Source of the DNA: Pseudomonadota bacterium
GTDB lineage: Bacteria; Desulfobacterota; Desulfovibrionia; Desulfovibrionales; Desulfovibrionaceae
Direction: 5' to 3'
DNA length: 64,000 nt
Assembly: GCA_018822105.1 (NCBI GenBank)
Contig: JAHJLB010000032.1
Span: 31,621 to 95,620 of the forward strand
In this document: in pieces, positions 34,606-42,149 of the stretch
Position numbering within the stretch: the stretch's first letter is position 1
How the letters are laid out: every line of letters begins with the position of its first letter
The notes under the pieces: model-generated
Seen by the model: only the letters and a program-made list of their open reading frames with translations
Told to the model about the DNA's origin: nothing
Databases searched by the model: none
Program-made: the position numbers and the translations under genes

Positions 34606-35251
34606 GATCCAGTATTCCACGCTGCAGATCCTGCGGGCACTTCGGCATAGCCACCTCCCCGGAAGTCGCACAGGGCTGTGCGCCGGAACCTGCGGCAGTG
34701 CCGACAGGTGCACTTCCTGGAGCGGGCCTTTATGGTCCGCCTGCGCCGCCAGCGCGGCTGCCCTTGAAGCCGGAGGGTGAGGGTAACGAGATGTGGGGCG
34801 AGGCTTACGCGGCCGGCGCAGGTTCACGCGCCCGCGGGCTCCGGGGCCTGGCCACATTCGCATTGGGGCAATGTCTGAGGTCAGCAGCCTTGCCGCTTGC
34901 CTCCGGCGTGACATGCTTGGCGTGGTTTGGCTTCTCCAGCAGAAAACACCCCGGATTTGCATCTCAGAAAATCGCCTCGGCAAATCTCGGGGAGGATGCC
35001 TGCCCCCCTTGGTTTTTCTCGCTGCCCGAGGCACATACACACTGTCGCGACGGATCCGGGGCTTTGGGTCTCGACAGCGCGGTCCTGTCGGCGGCCAAGC
35101 CCCTTTGCGGCCCGGCCTGCCGCCGCAAGGCAGCCGCGCCCGGAGCAGGACGGCAAGAGGGCCCGCTCCCACTCCGAAAAGCAGGCGCTGGGCCGATACA
35201 AGGGAAGGAAGGCCGCTGCATGAACGAGCACAACCTCTGGGAGGCAGTCCA
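34606..35251. other. Long non-coding stretch upstream of hypD
   Basis: No convincing gene in this 646-bp interval. Long frames on both strands are arginine-rich shadows of GC-rich DNA, without ribosome sites or domains. On the minus strand a short CTCRHCRRFRR zinc-like piece is readable near 34700 but has no start or continuity. The interval may be decayed coding sequence. Confidence 0.5.
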
Positions 35252-35836
35252 ATGCCGTTGAGAAACATCTATGCCCAAGGGGACTTTGATGGCGCGTGCT
35301 TTTTGTACAGCACTGTCAATGCGTATGTGGCCTTGCAGCGTGAAACGCCGGATTTCGAGGCAATCTGCAAGGCCGTCGCGCAAGTGGATCATCCTGGCGA
35401 CTTCCTGAATGGAACGGTGGGGACAACCGGTTCCTACGACAACAACTACGCCCTGCTGGAAAAGAACATCCGCGCGATTCTCGCAAACCTAGGGAACGCG
35501 GAATTCCTTGTGCAGCGCATTGCCGGGCAGTCTTCACCCCAGAGGATGGAAGAACTGGTCGGCCCAAACAGCGTTGCGATTGTCCGGTATACGGGGAGCT
35601 CGGACAACTCCAGCGACATGGACCACTGGGTTTGCGTGGTTGAGTGCGACAGGGGGGATGCGGGCATGCATGTCGCCTGTTCCGTCCGCCTGCATAAGGC
35701 CCTCGACGGTCTGGGGTGCGCGTATGCGGAAAGATTCCATGAGGGATATGGGCGGTGGTCGAACGACATCCTGTCGGAACGGCAGGAATACACCCTCGTC
35801 GCCGGGGAAGTGTTCCAGATCTCGATTCAGCCCTAG
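35252..35836 (+). CDS. Uncharacterised protein with papain-like Cys and His motifs
   Basis: A 194-aa protein from ATG 35252 (GGAGG, 8-nt gap). The N-terminus YAQGDFDGACFLYSTVNAYVAL places a cysteine at the start of a helix after a Gln/Asp-Gly loop, as in C39/papain-fold peptidases, and MDHWVCVVECDRG later gives a His at a strand start, also as in that fold. The rest is unknown to me. No signal peptide. It has no clear operon partner: 600 bp of non-coding sequence precede it and a GH5 gene follows after 185 bp. Confidence 0.6.
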   Translation: MPLRNIYAQGDFDGACFLYSTVNAYVALQRETPDFEAICKAVAQVDHPGDFLNGTVGTTGSYDNNYALLEKNIRAILANLGNAEFLVQRIAGQSSPQRMEELVGPNSVAIVRYTGSSDNSSDMDHWVCVVECDRGDAGMHVACSVRLHKALDGLGCAYAERFHEGYGRWSNDILSERQEYTLVAGEVFQISIQP

Positions 35837-35875
35837 AACCGGGGCATTGCTTCTGCGTTTCGGAAGGAGCAGCAG

Positions 35876-35992
35876 ATGGATCCCGGGTATTTGCCCTTGC
35901 CATTGTCCCGGATATTCATGAAAATGAGGGAAGATTTGCCGTTCTCCTGGGCAGGCCTGCATCCATCGACAGGACCTGCGCTTCCTCAATAA
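35876..35992 (+). CDS. Possible 38-aa small ORF
   Basis: ATG 35876 has an AAGGAG 6 nt upstream, the best ribosome site in this interval, and the frame runs to TAA 35990-35992, 30 bp before the GH5 start. The product, MDPGYLPLPLSRIFMKMRED and on, has no recognised family. It may be a leader or chance. Confidence 0.25.
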   Translation: MDPGYLPLPLSRIFMKMREDLPFSWAGLHPSTGPALPQ

Positions 35993-36021
35993 CCGCTCCG
36001 ATGGGATTGCGAGAAGCCGCC

Positions 36022-37146
36022 ATGCCGGACACCGCCCTGCCTTCCCCCCACCCGCCCCGCCTGCGTGGCGTCAATCTCGGTGGCTGGTTGCTGCTTGAAA
36101 AGTGGATGGCCCCGAGCCTGTTCGCCGGACTTGCGGCCACGGATGAGACCACCTGGTGCGCGGAGCTGGGCCGGGAGGCGCCGGCGCGGCTGCGCGCCCA
36201 CTGGGAGCGCTTCATCACACGCGAGGATTTCGCATGGCTTGCGGGCGTCGGCATCAACGCGGTGCGCATCCCCGTCGGGCACTGGATCTTCGGCCCGCCG
36301 TACCCCTACCATGCCAAGTACGGCGCCAATCCGCACCCCTTTGTCACGGGCGGCATCGACGTGCTGGACCGTGCGTTTCAGTGGGCCACGGAGTTCGGCC
36401 TGTGCGTGGTGGTCGACTTCCACGCCGCGCCCGGCTGCCAGAACGGCTTTGACAACGGCGGCATGCACGAGGTCTGCGAGTGGCACACCAGGGAGGAGTA
36501 CCTCGCGCATTCGGTGGATGTGCTGGGGCGGCTCGCCGAGCGCTATGGCTCCCAGAGCGCCCTGTACGGCATCGAGATCCTCAACGAGCCGCGCTGGGAC
36601 GTGCCCACGGACCTGCTGCAGAAGTTCAACCTGCGCGCCTACGACGCCATCCGCAGGCACTGCGGCCCGCAGCGCGTGGCCGTGGTCTTCCACGACGGCT
36701 TCCGCTCGCACCAGGAGTACCTGGGCTTCATGCAGCCGCCGCGGCACCAGAACGTGCTCTTCGACATCCACCGCTACCAGTGCTTCAGCCGCGAGGACCT
36801 GGACATGGACATCCAGGGGCATCTGCGCAAGGCCGCAGACCTCTGGCGCGAGGAGGCCCTGGAGATCCGGCGCGAGCTCAAGCTGCCCTGCATGGTGGGG
36901 GAATGGAGCCTGGGGCTGAACCTGGAGGTCGTCTCCCTCTGGGCCGAGGGCCCGTACGACCACGCGCTGACGCACATGGACGCCTTCCAGCGGGACGTGG
37001 CCTACCGCGCATACGGGGCCGCGCAGCTTCTGGCCTTTGAGCACCACCACGGCTGGTTCTTCTGGAGCTACCGCACCGAGACCACGCCGGAGTGGTGCTT
37101 CCGCGAATGCGTCGAGAGGGGCTGGCTGCCGCCGCACTATTCGTGA
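36022..37146 (+). CDS. Glycoside hydrolase family 5, exo-1,3-beta-glucanase-like
   Basis: A 374-aa TIM-barrel enzyme from ATG 36022 (an in-frame ATG at 36001 is possible). RGVNLGGWLLLEKWMAPSLF, NAVRIPVGHW, VVVDFHAAPGCQNGFDN, GIEILNEPRWD (general acid/base Glu near 189) and MVGEWSLGL (nucleophile Glu near 293) match the exo-beta-1,3-glucanase branch of GH5. It has no signal peptide, so it would act in the cytoplasm unless exported otherwise; the substrate may be a periplasmic or imported beta-glucan. It overlaps the convergent ABC transporter by 10 bp. Confidence 0.85.
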   Translation: MPDTALPSPHPPRLRGVNLGGWLLLEKWMAPSLFAGLAATDETTWCAELGREAPARLRAHWERFITREDFAWLAGVGINAVRIPVGHWIFGPPYPYHAKYGANPHPFVTGGIDVLDRAFQWATEFGLCVVVDFHAAPGCQNGFDNGGMHEVCEWHTREEYLAHSVDVLGRLAERYGSQSALYGIEILNEPRWDVPTDLLQKFNLRAYDAIRRHCGPQRVAVVFHDGFRSHQEYLGFMQPPRHQNVLFDIHRYQCFSREDLDMDIQGHLRKAADLWREEALEIRRELKLPCMVGEWSLGLNLEVVSLWAEGPYDHALTHMDAFQRDVAYRAYGAAQLLAFEHHHGWFFWSYRTETTPEWCFRECVERGWLPPHYS

Positions 37147-38939
37147 GGGGCGCCGTTGCCGTGCCGCCGGTCGCCGAACAGGAGCTTCGTCTCGCTGGCC
37201 CGGCTTAGGCTCAGGGTGCGCTGGTGCAGCTTCCCGAGGTCCGGGTGGAAGCTGATGGTCAGCAGGGTCGCGTCGGGCAGTTCGCGGCAGAGCATTTCCA
37301 GGATCTGCCGTTCCCCCTCGGGGTCAAAGGCGTCGGTGGCCTCGTCCATGAAGATCCAGGCCGGCTGCTGCAGCAGGACGCGCGCGAAACCGAGCTGCTG
37401 CTGGGCTCGCGGCGGCAGCGCCTGCTCCCAGTTGTCCTGTTCGTCCAGGCGCGTGGAGAGCCGGGTCAGCCCCACGGCCCCCAGGGCGTGGAGGAGCTGG
37501 GGCTCGGCAAAGGCATCCGCGGGACGCGGGTAGCAGATGGCTTCGCGCAGGGTGCCTTCAGGCAGGAAGGGGCGCTGGGCCATGAACAGCATCTCGCCGT
37601 CGCCCGGCAGCCACACCCGCCCGCTGCCCCAGGGCCAGAGTCCGCCGATGACCTTGAACAGGCCGCTGGTCACCGCCGGGTCCCCGGTGATCAGCACCCT
37701 TTCGCCGCGGCGGATCTCCACGCTGAAGTGCTCCATGAGGATGCGTCCCGAGGGCTCGGCGATGCAGAGATCCTCGACCGTCAGGCGGGGGCTGTCCGAA
37801 GTATCCAGGGCGATCTGCGGGTGGGCGGAGGCCTGCGTCTTGTCGTCCAGCAGCTGCATGTCCTCGTAAAGCGACAGCACGCGGTCGGCCGAGGCGCGGC
37901 AGCGCGCGATCTCGCCGATGCTGTCCACCGGCCAGGAGAGTGAGGACGTCAGTTGCTGGAAGGCCTGCGCAGACTGCATGAGCGCGCCGAGGGTCATGGC
38001 CCCGAAAATGTACTGGGGCGCGGCGATCAGGATCGGCAGCACCGGCAGGAGCGAGCCGTAGACCGTTCCGAAGGACACCAGGCCCATGTAGGCCAGGGAC
38101 TGGCGGTTCCAGTCGCGCATGACCTGGCCGAACCGTGTGGAGGAGCCGGCGCGCTCCCGCGGCTCGCCGCGCATGAGCGCGATGGCTTCCGCGTGTTCCC
38201 GCGCCCTGGACAGCCCGAAGCGGAAGGTCGCCTCAGCGGTCTGCAGGGCGTTGGTCGTGCGCACCAGGGGGCGGCCGATCATCCAGCCGAAGGCGCTGCC
38301 GATGCCCGCGTAGAGGAAGGCCAGCGGCACCATGTAGCCCGGCACGTGGATGTTGAAGCCCGGGATGTCGACCGCCCCGGACACGGTCCACAGGATGTTG
38401 ATGAACAGGCCGAGGATGAGCAGGCTGAAGGTCAGGGAGTGGGCCAGGGCGATGGCGCTTTCCGTGGCGATGCGGATGTCCTCGGAGATGCGCTGGTCGG
38501 GGTTGTCGTGCTCGCCGGGGGTGAAGAGCAGCCGGTAGTGGTGGGCGTTCCCCATCCAGTTCCCGACGAGCTGCTCGGTCAGCCAGGCGCGCCAATCGAT
38601 TTGCAGCCAGCGCTTGACCATGAGGTGCGCGGCCGTGATGGCCAGGGACGAGGCCATGATCAGCGCGAAGATGGCCACCTGGATCATGACCCCGCGCACG
38701 GAGCGCTGTTCCAGCGCGTCGTAGAGCGCCCGGTTCCAGTAGTTGCCCCAGACGGCGAGGCCGACCTGGGCCATGGTCAGCAGCAGCAGCAGCAGGGTTG
38801 CGCCCCGGACTTTGACGCGCCGTTCGCAGTGCCAGTAGGGGCCGGCCAGGCGCAGCACCTGCCGGAGAAAGCGTTTCTTGGTGCCGAGGCTGCCGCCGGC
38901 GGGGGAGACGAGGGAGGAGTCTGGCGCGTGGTCAGTCAT
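37137..38939 (-). CDS. YddA/SbmA-like ABC exporter with degenerate Walker A
   Basis: A 600-aa fusion of membrane and ATPase domains. The N-terminal half has about six hydrophobic segments and the ABC_membrane_2 sequence ALYDALEQRSVRGVMIQVAIF, WRAWLTEQLVGNWM and NPDQRISEDI. In the ATPase half, the Walker A position reads ITGDPAVTSGLFKVIGGLWP (near residue 416) without the GKS/T lysine, and the signature region reads LPPRAQQQLGFARVLL instead of LSxGEQQR. Walker B and D-loop (IFMDEATDAFD) remain. The reading frame is intact over its length, so it is not an obvious pseudogene, but ATP hydrolysis is doubtful. Confidence 0.85.
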   Translation of the reverse strand: MTDHAPDSSLVSPAGGSLGTKKRFLRQVLRLAGPYWHCERRVKVRGATLLLLLLTMAQVGLAVWGNYWNRALYDALEQRSVRGVMIQVAIFALIMASSLAITAAHLMVKRWLQIDWRAWLTEQLVGNWMGNAHHYRLLFTPGEHDNPDQRISEDIRIATESAIALAHSLTFSLLILGLFINILWTVSGAVDIPGFNIHVPGYMVPLAFLYAGIGSAFGWMIGRPLVRTTNALQTAEATFRFGLSRAREHAEAIALMRGEPRERAGSSTRFGQVMRDWNRQSLAYMGLVSFGTVYGSLLPVLPILIAAPQYIFGAMTLGALMQSAQAFQQLTSSLSWPVDSIGEIARCRASADRVLSLYEDMQLLDDKTQASAHPQIALDTSDSPRLTVEDLCIAEPSGRILMEHFSVEIRRGERVLITGDPAVTSGLFKVIGGLWPWGSGRVWLPGDGEMLFMAQRPFLPEGTLREAICYPRPADAFAEPQLLHALGAVGLTRLSTRLDEQDNWEQALPPRAQQQLGFARVLLQQPAWIFMDEATDAFDPEGERQILEMLCRELPDATLLTISFHPDLGKLHQRTLSLSRASETKLLFGDRRHGNGAPHE

Positions 38940-39225
38940 GTTCGTACTGCTTGATGGCTGCGGAGGATATTGGAAATGCGTGCAAAATTGCCTTTGCTCA
39001 TGTGCACGCGCTGCGCCTTGACCTGAATATTTTATAAATGAATCCAGAGCACAAGTAAATGCCCAGGGACCACGGGCCCGCTTCGGGAGGCATATTTCGC
39101 AACGCGCGTCTGGCTCGGCCCCCCAGGGGCAAGAGGCGGAAAGCAGGGGGTGGGGAGGCGGAATGCCGTCCGGCCAATAATCATGCGGAGGTGTCGCAGG
39201 CTATAAGCTGAGAAGGCGAGGAGGA
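38940..39225. other. Non-coding upstream region of the ABC gene
   Basis: AT-richer in its first 110 bp (38940-39060), consistent with the promoter of the ABC exporter on the minus strand. The remainder has no readable gene and runs into the hypD-like repeat. Confidence 0.4.
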
Positions 39226-39298
39226 CGGCATTCGGGCGCTCCGGAATGCCCTTGCACAGGTCAGGGGCATGCACCTGGCCGAGGAGCTCAATACTCAC
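39222..39298 (-). pseudogene. hypD 5'-end fragment
   Basis: From GTG 39298 the minus strand reads SIELLGQVHAPDLCKGIPE, matching the hypD start SLELLDQFHDPDLCKSVLE, for about 25 codons before similarity stops. It is a broken duplicate downstream of the intact DinB gene. Confidence 0.75.
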
Positions 39299-39455
39299 GG
39301 GCTGGCTTCCTTGCGTCGATTTCCAGGGGCGTGGTGGACTATAGCCTCCCGGCCCGAAGGGCATACGCGGACCCCGCCTGCGAGTCCATGCCCGCGCGGG
39401 CGCGGGCGCGGGCCAGGGTCGGCTCACGCCGTATAGTCGCGGTGCGCGATCTGGT
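39226..39455. repeat. Diverged direct repeat, copy 2 (DinB 3' end to hypD fragment)
   Basis: Counterpart of 34372-34605 in the same orientation. Here the DinB end is intact and the hypD end is truncated; in copy 1 the reverse is true. The ancestral order was therefore DinB followed by hypD on the minus strand. Confidence 0.75.
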
Positions 39456-39927
39456 AGTATATGAGGTCCAGGTCCGGCGGGTTCAGGCCCAGGACCCCAA
39501 GCAGGGCGTGGATCTGCCCCCGGTGGAAGGTCTGGTGGTTGAAGAACTGCGCCAGGCAGACGGCCAGGGGCTCGGCATGGGGCGTGCCCTCCATGGAGGT
39601 GTAGCGCAGGGTCTCGGAAAGCCGGGCCGGCTCGAAGGCCTCGGCAAAGGCCACGACCAGTTCGTCCTGGGCCTGGCGCAAGACGCGCAGGGAGGTGAAA
39701 TCCGTCGCCGCGGCAAAGCCGGCCGGGGCCACCGGGGCTTGGCCCAGAAAACGCGCGAGCCAGACGCGGTCGGCCAGGATGGTGTGGTTGGCGATGCCCA
39801 GGATGGAGCCGAAGTTGACGCCGAAGCCCTGGGCGAGCTGTTCGGGCGAAAGCTTCTTCAGCTCGGCGTACAGGGCCTCGTTGGCCCAGCGGTTGGCCCG
39901 GGCCTGGGTGGCGAAGGTGGGGCGCAT
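39424..39927 (-). CDS. DinB-family four-helix protein
   Basis: A 167-aa protein beginning MRPTFATQARANRWANEALYAEL. The three metal-binding histidines of the DinB/YfiT fold are visible in IANHTILADR and FNHQTFHRGQIHALL. Members are metal-dependent thiol S-transferases or proteins of unknown stress role. The gene lies downstream of dsrC on the same strand, but the dsrC terminator at 39952-39983 separates them. Its last 10 codons are part of the repeat shared with the hypD upstream region. Confidence 0.88.
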   Translation of the reverse strand: MRPTFATQARANRWANEALYAELKKLSPEQLAQGFGVNFGSILGIANHTILADRVWLARFLGQAPVAPAGFAAATDFTSLRVLRQAQDELVVAFAEAFEPARLSETLRYTSMEGTPHAEPLAVCLAQFFNHQTFHRGQIHALLGVLGLNPPDLDLIYYQIAHRDYTA

Positions 39928-39951
39928 GGGTTGCCTCCTGTCCCGGACCCG

Positions 39952-39983
39952 AAAAAAAGGGCGGCAGGCTTTCGCCGCCGCCC
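39952..39983 (-). terminator. Intrinsic terminator of dsrC
   Basis: GGGCGGC (39959-39965) pairs with GCCGCCC (39977-39983). On the minus strand a run of seven T residues follows, 26 bp after the dsrC stop. Confidence 0.85.
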
Positions 39984-40008
39984 TCCAGGGATGTGATTCG
40001 GCGCGGGA

Positions 40009-40326
40009 TTACACGCAGCCGGTGGGCTTGGGCAGGCCGGCCATCTTGCAGGCGCCCTTGCCGGGGCCGGACGGGAACAGCTCGTAGATCTCCTTGAGCT
40101 TGTAGCCGGTGACCTTGGACAGGATGCGCACCATGGGGGCGATGCCGTTTTTCTTGTAGTAGTCCTGCAGGAAGTCGATGACCTTCTGGTGGCTCTCGCT
40201 GATGGTGGAGATGCCTTCGCTCTCCTTCACGTACTCCACCCAGTCAGGGTTCCAGTCCTCAAACTTGAGCAGGAAGCCGTCCTCATCCACCTCAAACTTA
40301 TTGCTCTTGTACTCAACAATCGCCAT
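40009..40326 (-). CDS. dsrC: DsrC, sulfur-trafficking partner of dissimilatory sulfite reductase
   Basis: A 105-aa protein from ATG 40326 (GGAGGAGG upstream). The C-terminal arm GACKMAGLPKPTGCV has both strictly conserved cysteines 11 residues apart, the ultimate one being second from last. In sulfate reducers DsrAB loads a sulfite-derived sulfur between them as a trisulfide, which the DsrMKJOP membrane complex reduces. As usual in Desulfovibrio, the gene stands alone, away from dsrAB, with its own promoter and strong terminator. This is the best single marker of the organism's metabolism in the window. Confidence 0.97.
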   Translation of the reverse strand: MAIVEYKSNKFEVDEDGFLLKFEDWNPDWVEYVKESEGISTISESHQKVIDFLQDYYKKNGIAPMVRILSKVTGYKLKEIYELFPSGPGKGACKMAGLPKPTGCV

Positions 40327-40349
40327 GCCAGAACCTCCTCCGTCATTTT

Positions 40350-40378
40350 TTTATGCTTGGTGCCTCAGAGCCACTCAA
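40350..40378 (-). promoter_or_regulatory. Sigma-70-type promoter of dsrC
   Basis: Minus strand: TTGAGT at 40373-40378, 17 bp, CATAAA at 40350-40355, followed by an A-run and the dsrC ribosome site. Confidence 0.45.
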
Positions 40379-40585
40379 CACCCGTTGGACGTGGCTGGCA
40401 GGCAAGCCACCCGACACACCCATCAGTTTCCAACCGGTTCTGTAGCCTCTGCGCCAGAAAAATTCAAGGGTAATTTCGCCCTGGGCCACAGGGAAACCGG
40501 AAGCCTCACGCTTTCTTTTTCGCTCCGGCCTTGATAGTCTTCAACAAGCGGCACGTCCGCAGACGCCCAGGACCGGTGCAGACCC

Positions 40586-41227
40586 ATGAACAGAGCAGCC
40601 CCGACAATCCCCCTGGCCCCCATGTGGCCCGACCTCCCCGCCCCGCCGGAATCGCCCCCCGGCCGCCGCTGGCCGGCGCCCGGCGAGGCGCAGTGCCTCG
40701 CCTGGTGGGACCGCTTCGAAATGCCGGAGCATATCCGCGCCCACAGCCGCAAGGTCGCCCAGGTCTCCGTCTTTGTGGCCGAGGCCGGCCGTAGGCGCGG
40801 CCTGCCCGTCTGCGTGGAGACCGTGCTTGCCTCGGCCCTGCTGCACGATCTGGCCAAGATCTACTGCATCACCCACGGCGGCAACCACAGCCAGCTCGGC
40901 GGGGCCTGGGCCATGGCCCTGACCCGCAACCCCCTGCTGGCCCAGGGCGTCACCCACCACGTGTACTGGCCCTTTGCCGTGGACGTGGAGCGTTTTTTCG
41001 TGCCCCTGGCCGTGCTCTACGGCGACAAGCGCGTGTCCCACGACCGCATCGTGCCCATCGAGGACCGCTTCGACGATCTGCTTGAGCGTTATGGCAAGAC
41101 CCCGGATATCCGCGAACGCATCCACAGCACCAACCGTCAGGCCAAGGACATCGAGAGCGCCTTGTCCCGGCTTCTGGAGATCGACCTCAATGCGCATGAT
41201 TTTGATCGCGGGCGGCTGGTCGAGTGA
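40586..41227 (+). CDS. HD-domain phosphohydrolase
   Basis: A 213-aa protein. The HD fold is marked by HIRAHSRKVAQVSVFVA (first His), ASALLHDLAKIYC (HD doublet) and VTHHVYWP with YGDKRVSHDRI supplying later ligands. Proteins of this kind hydrolyse nucleotides or phosphoesters or are tRNA/NTP housekeepers. It overlaps the D-Ala ligase start by 38 bp and leads the cluster ddl, waaA, kdsB, carA. No signal or membrane segment. The substrate cannot be assigned from the sequence. Confidence 0.85.
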   Translation: MNRAAPTIPLAPMWPDLPAPPESPPGRRWPAPGEAQCLAWWDRFEMPEHIRAHSRKVAQVSVFVAEAGRRRGLPVCVETVLASALLHDLAKIYCITHGGNHSQLGGAWAMALTRNPLLAQGVTHHVYWPFAVDVERFFVPLAVLYGDKRVSHDRIVPIEDRFDDLLERYGKTPDIRERIHSTNRQAKDIESALSRLLEIDLNAHDFDRGRLVE

Positions 41228-42149
41228 GCGCGCGGTGTCCCTTGCAGGGGCACGCAAAATCGAGATCGCCCTGAACGCCCTGGGCCATGAGGTGCGCCGC
41301 CTGGACCCGGCCAGCGAATTTGCGGACCTTGTCCCGGCGGCTGCGGCGGCGGACTTCGCCTTCATCAACCTGCACGGCTCCCCCGGCGAGGACGGGCTCA
41401 TCCAGGCCATGCTGGAGGAAGCGGGCTGCCCCTACCAGGGGGCGGGGCCCAAGGCCTCGTTCTTGGCCCTGAACAAGGCGGCGGCCAAGGCCATCTACGC
41501 TCTGCACGGACTGCGCAGCCCGGGCTGGAGGCTGTTCTGCGGCCTGCCCGACGAGGACAAGGCCTGCGGCCTGGGGTGGCCGGTCTTCGTCAAGCCCAAC
41601 ACCGGCGGCTCCAGCCTGGGCATGAGCCTGGTGCGCGAGCCAGCGGCCCTGGCCCCGGCTCTGGACAAGGTCTTCACCCTGGGCCAGGAGGCCCTGGTGG
41701 AGGCGTGCATCCAGGGCGTGGAGCTGACCTGCGCCGTGCTGGACGAAACTTCGCTGCCGGTGATCATGATCCGGCCCAAGGCGGGCGCTGCATTTTTCGA
41801 CTACGACAACAAGTATGCCGACGACGGGGCCGAGGAGCTCTGCCCCGCGCCCATCGACCCGGCCCTGGCACTGGAGGTGCAGCGCATGGCCCTCTGCGCG
41901 CACCGGGCCCTGGGCATCACAGGCTACAGCCGCTCGGACTTCATGGCCGACGCCACGGGCCCCTATATCCTGGAGACCAACACCCTGCCGGGCATGACGG
42001 CCACGAGCCTGCTGCCCAAGGCCGCCGCCGCCGTGGGCCTGTCCTTTGAGGATCTGGTCTCCGAACTGGTGCGCATGGGCCTGGAAGCCCAGGCTGCCCG
42101 GGCCCGGCAGACCATCCAGGCCCGCCTGGCGGGGCCCGGGGCCGCATGA
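41190..42149 (+). CDS. ddl: D-alanine--D-alanine ligase
   Basis: A 319-aa ATP-grasp ligase. Start at ATG 41190 (a longer frame from 40974 only shadows the HD gene). MILIAGGWSSERAVSLAGA, FINLHGSPGEDGLIQAMLE, GWPVFVKPNTGGSSLGM (ATP grasp lysine), and RSDFMADATGPYILETNTLPGMTATSLLP are the family motifs. It makes the D-Ala-D-Ala dipeptide for peptidoglycan in the cytoplasm. Stop overlaps the waaA start (ATGA). Confidence 0.92.
   Translation: MRMILIAGGWSSERAVSLAGARKIEIALNALGHEVRRLDPASEFADLVPAAAAADFAFINLHGSPGEDGLIQAMLEEAGCPYQGAGPKASFLALNKAAAKAIYALHGLRSPGWRLFCGLPDEDKACGLGWPVFVKPNTGGSSLGMSLVREPAALAPALDKVFTLGQEALVEACIQGVELTCAVLDETSLPVIMIRPKAGAAFFDYDNKYADDGAEELCPAPIDPALALEVQRMALCAHRALGITGYSRSDFMADATGPYILETNTLPGMTATSLLPKAAAAVGLSFEDLVSELVRMGLEAQAARARQTIQARLAGPGAA

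Noticed and set aside
34443..34640. hypC gene upstream of hypD
   Set aside because: The minus-strand frame there shows no HypC N-terminal Met-Cys start or OB-fold pattern; it is the decayed DinB 3' end and GC-rich spacer.
34485..35268. Long frames on both strands upstream of hypD
   Set aside because: Arg/Pro/Ala-rich translations, no ribosome sites, and overlapping in all frames; they reflect high GC content.
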